Of a stretch of DNA of 64,000 bases, positions 26,647 through 36,144 are shown piece by piece. Every line of letters begins with the position of its first letter. Within the stretch, counting starts at the first letter, position 1. Below the pieces are notes generated by a model, which saw nothing but the letters and a program-made list of their open reading frames with translations, was not told the origin of the DNA and ran no database searches. Position numbers and translations under genes: made by a program. The stretch comes from an uncultured Bacteroides sp. (GTDB lineage Bacteria; Bacteroidota; Bacteroidia; Bacteroidales; Bacteroidaceae), in the NCBI RefSeq assembly GCF_963676325.1, contig NZ_OY781099.1, positions 2,542,001 to 2,606,000 of the forward strand, in the 5' to 3' direction.

Positions 26647-29600
26647 TTAGAATTTTAGATTTACACCAAACTGATAAGTTCTTGAGCTCACACCATTAGT
26701 ACCATCACCAATATTTGCACTAGCCCATTCGGGATCAAATCCTTCATAATTAGTAAATACAAACGGATTCAATATATTTGCGTAAATTCTCAAATTAGAC
26801 ACATGTATCTTTGACATCCACTTTTTAGGGAACGTATATCCCACTGTTATATTCTTAACCTTTACAAAAGAGTTATCAACAAAGTTTTGTGAACCGCCCG
26901 ACCAATACGCACCGCCTCCTTTACCATTCGTTCCATTCGTTGGGAAAGGATATTTTCCATAGTGTGTTTTGTCCTGATAAGCAATCTTGCCGTCTTCTCC
27001 CAATATCGGAGCACCCTCAGGAATATAGAAGTCCATATTCAAACGCATCATACCACGTTGTCCGTAATCAAGGAACTCATTCATGAACGAAGAGTATACC
27101 TTACCACCCTGACTAGCGTAGATACTAATGGAAAAATCCAGATTCTTATAAGAAAGGTTTGAAGCAATGCTACCAGTCCATGTTGGAGCACAGTGCCCTA
27201 TAATCATCTTATCATCCGCATTTATCGTACCATTACCATCTTTATCGTAAATTTTCATTTCTCCTTCAAAGAATTTCGTCTTCATGTTGACATCTTTAGC
27301 ATAAGCCTGTGCCTCTTCACGGGTACATATTCCGGTGTATTTGTATCCGTAAACAACATCAATCGGATGGCCTATAAACCAGCTGTTACCCACAAGGTCT
27401 TCTTTTGCATCATTCAGTTCTTCAATCTTGTTAATGTTTCGTGCAAATGAGAAATTAGTCTCCCATCTCCAGTCCTTAGTCTGTATATTCAGCGTGTTCA
27501 GCTGCACCTCTATACCTTTGTTATTAACCTTCCCTACATTGTTTACTATCGAACCGGTGTTTGATCCCAATTCGTAAGGGGTATCCATTTTCATTAACAG
27601 ATCCTTGGAATCTTTATTGTATATATCCACAGAACCATTAATTCTGTTTTTAAGCAATCCAAAATCAAAACCGAAGTTAAACTCTGTTGTTTTTTCCCAG
27701 GTAAGGTTTGTATTGGTCATTGTGTAACCATATCCATTGGCTACATTCGAACCAAAGTTATAGTAGTTTTTCACGTTTGCCAAAGCCTGTGTGTCATACG
27801 GTCCCACCCCGGCATTATTTCCGGTTATACCAAAGCTGGCACGAAGTTTCAGGTTACTCAGCCATTTGCCGGCGCTCTCCATAAATTTCTCATCAGACAT
27901 ACGCCATGCCAAAGCCGCAGATGGAAACATTCCCCAACGGTTATTTTTCTGGAACTTGGAGCTGCCATCCCAACGTGAAGATACAGTCACCATATACCTT
28001 CCTTTATAGGCATAATTGATACGTCCTACATACGAAAGCATCGAAATTTTATTATAATAGCTCCACTTATCCTGTACAGTACCCGAGCCCAGATTGTACC
28101 AATCAACATCAAAAGGCATATCCACCACATTTATATAATCGCCTTCAGCTTTCTGCTGGTAAACGCTGAACAAAGTCAATGCATTGATGCTGTGGTCGCC
28201 AATAGTCTTCATATAGTTGGCTTGTGTATCCCATGTATATGAAAACACATCATTGTTATACTTCTCGGCCATATTAGTCTTTCCCTGGCGAAGCTGAGTC
28301 AAGGTTCCGTAGAAAGTACCACGGGTATTCTTTGAATACATAGGTGAGAAGGTTGTTTTAAAGATAATGTCTTTCACCGGACTATACTGCAAATACAGAT
28401 TTGCCATCATGTCATAAGAGCGTGTATCGTCTTTTGAATTATCACGGTCAATCACGGGGTTGATGTTAGAAGTAGGACCACCGCCATTCGGATACACTAC
28501 AGCATCTTTACCCGGCTGATAAATAAGCTGGCCGGCATTATCGCCTTCCCAGTAATAACAAGGCATGTTGGGAGTCATGCGGAATCCGGACAGTACGGAG
28601 TTCTGACTACCGTTGTTCTTCATGGAAGTAGCCAGGTTGGTAGAAAAACCAGCCAATACCTTATCAGATATTTTATGTTCGAGTGCACCTTTCAGGTTCC
28701 AGCGTTCGTAGGCATCATATAATATACCATCTTCGTTCTGATAACCCAGTCCCACATGGTAAGTAATGTCTTTTGCGTTTCCTGATATATTAAGGAAATG
28801 GTTTTGTTGTGAACCATCACGGGTAACAAGATCAAACCAGTTGGTATAGTTTTTATTCAGATACATATCCTTAACTACCTGGCTGTCTCCTCCCCAGAAA
28901 TTGGCAAGGTTTGAAGCAGACATATCCCACTTTGTAAGCCCGGTAGCATTATCCAGTGTTGATGTCAGATAGCGAGAGAAACGAAAATTCATAAACTGAT
29001 CCCCATTCATAAAATCGGGCATATTGGCTTTTGTCTTCACGCCATAATATCCGTCATAGCTCACTGTAGTTTTTGTAGTATTGGCATCTCCTCTTTTTGT
29101 AGAGATCATTACCACACCATTCGTAGCGCGCGAACCATAGATAGCTGTGGAAGAGGCATCCTTCAGAATGTCTACCTTTTCAATATCCATTGGGTTCAGG
29201 AAATTCATGTTATCACAAACCACCCCGTCAATCACATACAGCGGTTCACCGCCATTCAGTGAACTCTTACCGCGGATCTGAATACTGAACCCGTCACCTG
29301 CACGGCTCGAACTCTGAGCAATGTTCACACCGGCTACCTGTCCCTGTAAACTTTCCATTAACGAAGTGGCCCCCTTTGCCGAAATGTTTTCCGACTTTAC
29401 ACTTCCCACAGATCCTGTCAGGTCGGCTTTCTTCACAACACCGTAACCCACCACAACCACTTCATCAAGCAGTTTGTTGTCCGCTTCCAGTTTAATCGAT
29501 AATTTCAGCTGGTTACCAACCTTTATTTCCTGTGTTTTATAGCCCACATACGAAACTGTCAGCACAGCATTAACAGGCACATTCAATGTAAAGTTACCAT

Positions 29601-29886
29601 CAAAATCGGTTACAACACCGTTCGAGGTACCTTTCTGCGCAACAGACACACCTATTAATGCTTCACCATTCTGGTCGGCAATATGTCCGCTGATTTTCCT
29701 ACTCTGATTAACTGATTGCTCAATAGAGACACCTTGTATTTGTGCTGTAACTTCTGCTCTTCCCGGGAGTGGCAAAGCAGCTAACCCAAAAGAAAGGCCA
29801 TAAGCAAACCATGCTTTTCTCAGGGAACAACTCTCTAATAGAAAGGAGTCCTTTCTTAAAACATTTTTTCTTTTCATGTTTCTCAT
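26647..29886 (-). CDS. SusC-like TonB-dependent outer membrane transporter (PUL 2)
   Basis: The outer-membrane importer for the PUL 2 oligosaccharide, 1079 residues. The N-terminus is long: a charged 27-residue lead before the hydrophobic signal core ending LPGRAE, then a linker. A carboxypeptidase-regulatory-like domain follows at about 64-140 (KISGHIADQNGEALIGVSV). The TonB-box-like DEVVVVGYG precedes Tyr148, with the plug from about 148 to 260 (LYVIDGVV, TAIYGSRATNGVVMISTKRG), then the barrel ending in KF. An ATG three codons later (29877) is an equally good start. It is first in the operon and divergent from the HTCS. Confidence 0.95.
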   Translation of the reverse strand: MRNMKRKNVLRKDSFLLESCSLRKAWFAYGLSFGLAALPLPGRAEVTAQIQGVSIEQSVNQSRKISGHIADQNGEALIGVSVAQKGTSNGVVTDFDGNFTLNVPVNAVLTVSYVGYKTQEIKVGNQLKLSIKLEADNKLLDEVVVVGYGVVKKADLTGSVGSVKSENISAKGATSLMESLQGQVAGVNIAQSSSRAGDGFSIQIRGKSSLNGGEPLYVIDGVVCDNMNFLNPMDIEKVDILKDASSTAIYGSRATNGVVMISTKRGDANTTKTTVSYDGYYGVKTKANMPDFMNGDQFMNFRFSRYLTSTLDNATGLTKWDMSASNLANFWGGDSQVVKDMYLNKNYTNWFDLVTRDGSQQNHFLNISGNAKDITYHVGLGYQNEDGILYDAYERWNLKGALEHKISDKVLAGFSTNLATSMKNNGSQNSVLSGFRMTPNMPCYYWEGDNAGQLIYQPGKDAVVYPNGGGPTSNINPVIDRDNSKDDTRSYDMMANLYLQYSPVKDIIFKTTFSPMYSKNTRGTFYGTLTQLRQGKTNMAEKYNNDVFSYTWDTQANYMKTIGDHSINALTLFSVYQQKAEGDYINVVDMPFDVDWYNLGSGTVQDKWSYYNKISMLSYVGRINYAYKGRYMVTVSSRWDGSSKFQKNNRWGMFPSAALAWRMSDEKFMESAGKWLSNLKLRASFGITGNNAGVGPYDTQALANVKNYYNFGSNVANGYGYTMTNTNLTWEKTTEFNFGFDFGLLKNRINGSVDIYNKDSKDLLMKMDTPYELGSNTGSIVNNVGKVNNKGIEVQLNTLNIQTKDWRWETNFSFARNINKIEELNDAKEDLVGNSWFIGHPIDVVYGYKYTGICTREEAQAYAKDVNMKTKFFEGEMKIYDKDGNGTINADDKMIIGHCAPTWTGSIASNLSYKNLDFSISIYASQGGKVYSSFMNEFLDYGQRGMMRLNMDFYIPEGAPILGEDGKIAYQDKTHYGKYPFPTNGTNGKGGGAYWSGGSQNFVDNSFVKVKNITVGYTFPKKWMSKIHVSNLRIYANILNPFVFTNYEGFDPEWASANIGDGTNGVSSRTYQFGVNLKF

Positions 29887-29966
29887 ATTATTAGATATAT
29901 AGATTTATAATAAAAAACTTTTCGGGGAGCTAAATTAAAGAAATGAAGCTTCATTGCAAGTGTAAA

Positions 29967-29996
29967 TTCTGACAATACTGATGGAATTTCTGACAA
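29967..29996. promoter_or_regulatory. 21-bp-spaced direct repeat, operator candidate for PUL 2
   Basis: TTCTGACAA occurs at 29967-29975 and again at 29988-29996, exactly 21 bp apart (two helical turns), each followed by A/T then AC. It lies about 80 bp upstream of the susC start in the 219-bp gap between susC and the HTCS. Its layout matches the half-site spacing seen before PUL 1, though with a different word, as expected for a different HTCS. A TAATTTTG -7-like box for the HTCS lies at 30038-30045. Confidence 0.55.
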
Positions 29997-30105
29997 ACAG
30001 CAAAAAAACAGCGTTTTCAAAGGCTTTAGAGTCATTATAATTTTGATTACTACTCATTTTCATTTACTTTCGCAAAGAGATCAGATGATTATTTGTTATA
30101 CCTTT

Positions 30106-33100
30106 ATGAAAAAACTATCAAACATCAAAACTATTCTTTTTATAATCCTGTCATGCCTGTTCATCTATAATGCGCCGGTCATAGCAACAAACATTCCCGA
30201 TAAATATTCCGTAACTTATTTTTCTGCCAAAAACGGTGTGGAGGACGGACTTGTGAACCATATTATTCAGGATCATAAAGGGCTGTTATGGTTTGCAACC
30301 TGGAACGGTCTTTACCGTTTTGACGGTTACGTATTCAAAAATTACAAATCAAGCATTGAAGATAAGAAAGGACTTACCAATGACAGGTTACTTCATATTG
30401 ATGAAGACAAATATGGATATATATGGGTACTGTGTTATGATTCAACCGGCTATCGATTCAACCCCGGAAAAGAGCTTTTTGAACCCATAGAAGAAGGTAT
30501 AAGAAATAAGTACCGGTCTATCCGTGTTCTCCCAAACGGTACCTCATGGCTGCTGCGAACAGACGGAACCGCCGTTCGTGCTACCACCAATCCGCACACC
30601 TGTAAACTCACACTCAAGTCATATTCAGCTTCCCGGGGAACATTACCCGGTGGAAAAATTCAAACTGTATTCATGGATTCAGAACAATATGAATGGATAC
30701 TTACTGATAAAGGACTTTATAAGCTACATGGTTCCGTACTTACCACCATGATTCGCAGAAAAACGGCAACCGGAAAAACTCTCGGTTTTTACTCCGCCAC
30801 CGGGCACAACGGAGAAGTGCTGTTTGGTGCCGGTTCCGGGCAAGTGTTTAAGTACACTATGAAAGAAAGAAAGATAACAAGCATGCAGCTGCCAACAACT
30901 GCACGTATTATTTCCATTCTGAAACACCGGCAGCAAACAGCCTATATTACGGATCGCGACGGCTTATTTATAACCAATACAGAACACAGCCTGCCCCGGC
31001 ATTTTTCTTTAAACGGTGTAAAAAAATTAAAAAGCACAGTTATCGAATCGGCTCATATTACCCGTAACGGACTTATCTGGCTAACGCATCCACAACCGGG
31101 AGTTACGCTGTTTGACACACAAGCCGGACAGCTCCGTTTCACAAGTATATCCGATGAATTGGGTAATCCACTCAATACCGAAACAGGATTCTTTACTATT
31201 GAAGACAAGAACGGCTTTTTGTGGATACACCCCAAAGGAGGGGGATTCTCTTATTACGATAGCCAAAGCAAAAAACTGGTTCCGTTCAACACCACCGATA
31301 AACAGGTGAAATGGAAATCAAACGACCGCTGCTTTGCTGCTCTTGCCGATAAACAAGGAAATCTGTGGATGAGCACACAGCTCGACCGGTTGAAACGTAT
31401 CACATTTTTCCCCAATAAATTCCACATCTATACGCCCAATAACAGCGATATAGAATTGCCCGATAATGAGATAAGGGCCTTGTTCATTGACAACAAGAAA
31501 CGCATCTGGACAGGAGCCCGTGATAATAGCATCTCTATTTACGACCCGCAACTAAAGTTTATTCAACGATTTAAGTCGGGCAAAGTATACGCCATCATGC
31601 AGGATCAGAAGAAAAACTTCTGGATCTCTACCAAAGGGCAAGGGCTGAGCAATGCAATAGAAACCGCTCCGGGCAAATTTCAGTTTAAACAATACACCAG
31701 TAATATAAATAACCGCTACAGCCTTAGCAGTAATTACATCTACTATACTTTTCAGGACAGCAAAAAAAGAATATGGGTGGCAACCTATGGCGGCGGACTC
31801 AATTTAATGGAGTGCATGCCCGATGGTTCCCTGCATTTTATAAACTATAGAAACCGACTGAAAAAATATCCCATCGAGCACTTTTATAAAGTGAGACACA
31901 TCACGGAAGATCAGAAAGGGCGCATCTGGGTTTCAACCACAGCCGGCATCCTCTATTTCGACGGATCATTCAGAAAACCGGAAGAGATCACCTTTCATAC
32001 CATCTGCCGCGAGCAAAGCAATGTAAACAGTTTGAGTAACAACGATGTACAGATGGTGAAATGCATGAACAACGGAAATATCTTTGCCATTACCTATGGT
32101 GGGGGACTCAACGAACTCATCCCCACAGGAAGCAATTCCTTTACTTGCAAATCATTTACTCAGAAAAACGGACTCAGCTCTGACATCATCTATTCCATGC
32201 AAGAAGACAAGAGGGGAAATCTGTGGCTGGCAACAGGAGGAGGTCTGGTTAAATTTATAGCCACCCGGGAGCAGATTCAGTATCCAAACGAACATATTGC
32301 TTTCAACGTACATTTCAGTGAAGGCATGGGGGCCACAGATGGGAAACAGATCTATTTCGGAACCAATAAGGGATTGTTGTATTTTACTCCGGAAAGAATC
32401 CACAAAATAAGCTTTATACCCCGCATATTCTTCAACTCCGTATGGGTAAACAATCAGGAACAAAACTCAAAGCAGCATAATGACATCATCACAATTAATC
32501 ACGGCAACATCTCCCACCTCACATTGCCACCCAACAACCACTCGCTGAGAATTGGCTTTTCTGCGCTCGACATGACCAATACGGAATATACCCAGTACGC
32601 CTACATGCTCCAGGGATTCGACAAGACATACCGCCTCACGGATAACGGACGGGAAGCAAACTATACTAATTTGCCTCCGGGAAAGTACATTTTCCGCATC
32701 AAGTCTACCAACAACGAAGGCGTATGGGTGAATAACGAACGTATTTTATCCATTGAAGTACAACCAGCTTTCAACGAAACCACTTTTGCCCATGTGCTTT
32801 ACATATTCCTGTCGTTGGCCTTCATTATTGGCGGGGTTTATATCTACACCGTGTTCTACAAAATGAAGCAGCAGGTAAAGAACGAAGAATACATAGCAGA
32901 ACAAAAGCTGAGCTTCTTTACTAATGTATCGCACGAACTGCGCACACCGCTTACGCTTATTACCGGACCGCTGGAGCTTATTCTCACAAACGAAGAGCTA
33001 CCAGATAAGGTAAAGGATTCACTCAATACCATGAAAAAAAACAGCGATCGCATGCAGCGCCTTGTGGGACAGATACTGGATATCAGCAAATTGCAGGAAA

Positions 33101-34527
33101 ACAGGATGAAGCTCCGCATTCAGCATACAGATATTGTTAAGTTCACAGAAGAGATGATCCATTGCTTTGAAGCACTTGCCACAGAGCGCCACATAAATCT
33201 TACGTTCACTTCCGAACCGGCGGTCTGCCACATCTGGGTTGACACGGACCACATGGAAAAAATTATATTTAACCTGCTGTCCAACGCATTCAAATACACT
33301 CCCAATGGAAAAAATATAAATATATACCTGTTGGAAAGCAATGATTCGGTAACCATCCGCATCACCGACCAGGGCATAGGTATTCCGAAAGAGAAGCAAA
33401 AATCTATTTTCAACCGGTTCGAGAATCTGGTGCAGAACAATATACACAGCACTCTGAGCACAGGTATCGGACTGGCATTGGTCAAAGAACTGGTAGCCAT
33501 GCACCACGGCGAAATTTCTGTAGAGAGCGAGCCGGGCAAAGGAAGCAGTTTCTCCATCCGTTTACTGAAAGGAATGACACACTATCCGGCCGAAACAGAG
33601 TATATATTATCCGATCTGCAGGAGGAAACAGAAACAGTCCACACATCAGCAACCGAAGAAGAGCCGTTTGGTTATGACGATACAGAAATGCAACTCATGC
33701 TCATCGTAGAAGACAATCACGAGTTGAGAGCATTTATCAGACAAGTATTCGAGGGGAAATTCAGGATACTCGAAGCACAAAACGGAAGCGAAGGACTAAG
33801 CAAAGCATTCTCTTACCTGCCCGACATTATCATTACAGACATCATGATGCCGGTAATGGATGGCATGCAAATGCTCACCAAACTGAGAAACGACGAGCGC
33901 ACATCTCACATACCGGCTGTGGTTTTAACCGCCAAAGCCGATATGAACAGCATTCTCACCGGGGTACAGACCGGTGCCGACGATTATATTGTTAAACCGT
34001 TCAGCGTAAATTATCTGCAGGTAAAAATTAAAAGCATCTTAAATGAGCGAAAAAAAATGCAGACATTCTACAGTCATAACGTTAGTTGTATTCCTGCCGG
34101 AAATGAGCAGGATAATACTCCGAAAGAGGTCATCACTTTGCTGTCAGAAAAAGACAAAGAGTTCCTGGATAAACTGTCTGCAATCATGGAAGAGCAGATG
34201 AACAATCCCGACCTGAACATAGATTACCTTGTGAGCTGTTTCAATCTGAGCCGCACCAACTTCTTCCACAAGCTGAAATCACTGACAGGTCTTTCACCCA
34301 TTCTGTACATCAAGGAAGCACGGATGCAGAAAGCAGCCCGTCTGGTAAAGGAAAAAGAGTACTCAATAGCCGAAGTTGCCTATATGGTAGGTTTCAGCGA
34401 TCCGCACTATTTCAGCAAATGCTTCAAATCCTTCTGGGGAGTGAATGCAACTGATTTTGCCAGACAGCAAGGAAATATTAATTCATTTAGCTACATTAGT
34501 GTCCCATTAAAAATGGGACGTTATTAA
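30106..34527 (+). CDS. Hybrid two-component system regulator (HTCS) of PUL 2
   Basis: A one-protein signalling system: periplasmic sensor, histidine kinase, receiver and DNA-binding domain. I start at 30106 (MKKLSNIKTILF) because it begins a clean signal sequence; ATGs at 30043 and 30085 only add a polar leader. Of 1473 residues, propeller repeats (LLWFATWNGLYRFDG, NLWMST, RIWVSTT, NLWLATGGG) fill about 30-800. Y_Y_Y follows at 809-872 and a membrane segment at about 896-918. HisKA has His943 (FFTNVSHELRTP) and the ATPase domain has NLLSNAFKYTPNG and DQGIGIP. The receiver has Asp1245 (IITDIMMP) and KPF, and the AraC helix-turn-helix is at about 1365-1460. The final eight residues (VPLKMGRY) and stop come from IS DNA; the domain itself is complete. 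Confidence 0.93.
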   Translation: MKKLSNIKTILFIILSCLFIYNAPVIATNIPDKYSVTYFSAKNGVEDGLVNHIIQDHKGLLWFATWNGLYRFDGYVFKNYKSSIEDKKGLTNDRLLHIDEDKYGYIWVLCYDSTGYRFNPGKELFEPIEEGIRNKYRSIRVLPNGTSWLLRTDGTAVRATTNPHTCKLTLKSYSASRGTLPGGKIQTVFMDSEQYEWILTDKGLYKLHGSVLTTMIRRKTATGKTLGFYSATGHNGEVLFGAGSGQVFKYTMKERKITSMQLPTTARIISILKHRQQTAYITDRDGLFITNTEHSLPRHFSLNGVKKLKSTVIESAHITRNGLIWLTHPQPGVTLFDTQAGQLRFTSISDELGNPLNTETGFFTIEDKNGFLWIHPKGGGFSYYDSQSKKLVPFNTTDKQVKWKSNDRCFAALADKQGNLWMSTQLDRLKRITFFPNKFHIYTPNNSDIELPDNEIRALFIDNKKRIWTGARDNSISIYDPQLKFIQRFKSGKVYAIMQDQKKNFWISTKGQGLSNAIETAPGKFQFKQYTSNINNRYSLSSNYIYYTFQDSKKRIWVATYGGGLNLMECMPDGSLHFINYRNRLKKYPIEHFYKVRHITEDQKGRIWVSTTAGILYFDGSFRKPEEITFHTICREQSNVNSLSNNDVQMVKCMNNGNIFAITYGGGLNELIPTGSNSFTCKSFTQKNGLSSDIIYSMQEDKRGNLWLATGGGLVKFIATREQIQYPNEHIAFNVHFSEGMGATDGKQIYFGTNKGLLYFTPERIHKISFIPRIFFNSVWVNNQEQNSKQHNDIITINHGNISHLTLPPNNHSLRIGFSALDMTNTEYTQYAYMLQGFDKTYRLTDNGREANYTNLPPGKYIFRIKSTNNEGVWVNNERILSIEVQPAFNETTFAHVLYIFLSLAFIIGGVYIYTVFYKMKQQVKNEEYIAEQKLSFFTNVSHELRTPLTLITGPLELILTNEELPDKVKDSLNTMKKNSDRMQRLVGQILDISKLQENRMKLRIQHTDIVKFTEEMIHCFEALATERHINLTFTSEPAVCHIWVDTDHMEKIIFNLLSNAFKYTPNGKNINIYLLESNDSVTIRITDQGIGIPKEKQKSIFNRFENLVQNNIHSTLSTGIGLALVKELVAMHHGEISVESEPGKGSSFSIRLLKGMTHYPAETEYILSDLQEETETVHTSATEEEPFGYDDTEMQLMLIVEDNHELRAFIRQVFEGKFRILEAQNGSEGLSKAFSYLPDIIITDIMMPVMDGMQMLTKLRNDERTSHIPAVVLTAKADMNSILTGVQTGADDYIVKPFSVNYLQVKIKSILNERKKMQTFYSHNVSCIPAGNEQDNTPKEVITLLSEKDKEFLDKLSAIMEEQMNNPDLNIDYLVSCFNLSRTNFFHKLKSLTGLSPILYIKEARMQKAARLVKEKEYSIAEVAYMVGFSDPHYFSKCFKSFWGVNATDFARQQGNINSFSYISVPLKMGRY

Positions 34528-35803
34528 AAATCAAATAAACTTGGCTCATTCAGTCTAAAACGTTCTTTGTCATATTGAAATTTAGTTTTGTTGAAGAGAT
34601 CTTGGAGATGAGTTTTATCGGTCAATGATATACTCAAGATCTGCAAGATCTCGTATGTGCTTCTATTAAGCTGCATGTCATTTTGAACGATAGCGACCAA
34701 GCAATAGCTACAGATGGCGGCATAGATTTGTATTCTTACGGCATTCTCAGTAGTACCCCAATACTTCTTGATTTTGAGGTGTTGCTTTAGCCATTTGAAG
34801 AAAAGTTCTACCTGCCAGCGATTCTTGTAAAGTTCAGCGACTTGAAGAGAAGATATATGCGTTGCATTGGTTAAGAAATCAAACTCACGCTTTTGTTCTT
34901 CATCCCAGTATCTAACCAAACGAAGAGCTTCTTTATAGTATTGCCTCGGATAAAAGCCTGTCAGTTCGATAGTCATATCCGAAAGCACATTCTTAGGTAA
35001 TCTTCGTTTCCATTTTATGGGCTTGTATTGAAGATTCTTCTTTGCCCTGATAACGAAGTAGGCTCCTATCTGATGAATTTTACTCAACATCTTGAAGTTG
35101 TTATAGGCTCGGTCAAATATGTAGTAAGAATCTGATTCGTAAGGAATCTCATTCATTGGCTTTGAGTCGTGTACAGAAGCTTCAGTAATATGAAAGAATG
35201 TTGGTATCTGCGTTTCTACATCATATAATGTGTGCACTTTGATACCGCCTTTTTTCTTGCGAAACTTCGCCCACCAAAAGACGGAGAGACACAAGTCAAT
35301 CGTTGTTGAATCAAAGGCGTAGACGTTTCCACCAAGTTTGAAGATATCTGTAGCTCGCTTTTCTCGTGCTTCGTTTACAAGGAAGTAGGCAAATTCTTCA
35401 AAGATGCGACAATCTCTATCTTGGTTGGCTCTTGCCAGAGATGATTTCGAAACATTCTTGCCCATCCCTAAGTGGTAACACTTAGAATGATGTGCATCAA
35501 GAGCAACAATCAAATCGCGTAGACTTTCTCGATTAGAGAGTTGACCAAACATCAGCGCAAGTATTTGATTCCAACAAGTGAAATGCTTAACATACTTATC
35601 GCCTTCGTATTTGCGAACAATATAGTTGAACTTGTTTCTATCTAAGAACGATACGAGTTGAGCGAAAACGAATTTATCTCTATTCATTTACAATCCTATT
35701 TAAGACTGCAAAGATGAAAATTCAAATCCGTTTAATCGAAAATCCTCCGCAACTAACTAATTTTCAAATATTTCAAAGAGCTATTTTAGATTTTAATGGG
35801 ACA
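34500..35803 (-). mobile_element. IS4-family insertion sequence
   Basis: Both ends begin TGTCCCATTAAAA (inward from 34500 and, on the minus strand, from 35803), bounding 1304 bp around one transposase gene. The left end also contains a perfect 8-bp hairpin GTCCCATT-AAA-AATGGGAC (34501-34519) between the convergent HTCS and transposase stops, which could terminate both. I see no clean target duplication. Confidence 0.85.
34524..35687 (-). CDS. IS4-family transposase (DUF4372 plus DDE domain)
   Basis: A cut-and-paste transposase of 387 residues. The N-terminal DUF4372-like domain (FVFAQLVSFLDRNKFNYIV ... FGQLSNRESLRDLI) precedes an RNase-H-fold DDE domain with Asp in AFDSTTID, Asp in YIFDRAYNNF and Glu in the Y-x2-R-x3-E-x6-K signature (YKNRWQVELFFKWLKQH). 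Its last four bases overlap the last four of the HTCS gene on the other strand. The reading frame is full length, so the element may still be active. Confidence 0.93.
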   Translation of the reverse strand: MNRDKFVFAQLVSFLDRNKFNYIVRKYEGDKYVKHFTCWNQILALMFGQLSNRESLRDLIVALDAHHSKCYHLGMGKNVSKSSLARANQDRDCRIFEEFAYFLVNEAREKRATDIFKLGGNVYAFDSTTIDLCLSVFWWAKFRKKKGGIKVHTLYDVETQIPTFFHITEASVHDSKPMNEIPYESDSYYIFDRAYNNFKMLSKIHQIGAYFVIRAKKNLQYKPIKWKRRLPKNVLSDMTIELTGFYPRQYYKEALRLVRYWDEEQKREFDFLTNATHISSLQVAELYKNRWQVELFFKWLKQHLKIKKYWGTTENAVRIQIYAAICSYCLVAIVQNDMQLNRSTYEILQILSISLTDKTHLQDLFNKTKFQYDKERFRLNEPSLFDF

Positions 35804-35979
35804 GCAATGATTTAGCTATTAAAAACAGTACTATGGAAAGATTAACAATTTTAGAAGATAACAGCATTTGGTAGCAGATAAATTGTAAAATAAAAGTATC
35901 TACCACTAAATTATATCATTATATATCAACACATTAGACACAATTTAGTAGCAGGTAGCAGATCAATCTGCATTTTTTA
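35804..35979. other. Intergenic remnant between IS4 and the MITE
   Basis: No convincing gene. A 13-residue frame at 35833-35874 starts ATG-G-AAAGATTAACAATTTTAG. The 18 bases after ATG plus one match the start of the PUL 1 esterase gene at 9947, so this may be a scrap of a similar gene. GGTAGCAGAT occurs twice (from about 35870 and 35955) with partial inverted copies. The natural end of the fused SUMF1 gene before MITE insertion falls at the right side of this stretch. Confidence 0.4.
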
Positions 35980-36144
35980 GGTTCTTCGTCACTTTAGGTG
36001 CAAGCTATTGCATTGAGCCTTTTATTTATAGTGCTTTTACCAACTTTTTATCAGATTCAATAAATGGCTTATTAAAAAGCATGTAGAGTCTTTATTAAAT
36101 AAGCATTTGAGACCGTTTGCTTGCACCTAAAGTGACGAAGAACC
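35980..36144. mobile_element. 165-bp MITE with 26-bp perfect inverted repeats
   Basis: The ends GGTTCTTCGTCACTTTAGG... (35980-36005) and its exact complement (36119-36144) are perfect over 26 bp. ATTTTTTA flanks both sides (35972-35979 and 36145-36152) as an 8-bp target duplication. There is no coding capacity. Ends beginning GG(T/C)TCTT and an 8-bp A+T-rich duplication are features of ISL3-family elements, so an ISL3 transposase probably mobilised it in trans; that assignment is inferred. Confidence 0.9.

Noticed and set aside
30043..30105. Longer N-terminus of the PUL 2 HTCS
   Set aside because: The extra residues are polar and precede a good signal sequence beginning at 30106; the DNA looks like promoter and leader.
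33019..33557. Two long overlapping minus-strand frames under the HTCS kinase domain
   Set aside because: They mirror the HisKA/ATPase coding sequence and lack starts with ribosome-site context or any domain features.
34485..35825. ATTTAGCTA present on both sides of the IS4 element as its target duplication
   Set aside because: The two copies are not at equal distance from the IS ends (several bases intervene), so they are not a direct duplication made by insertion.
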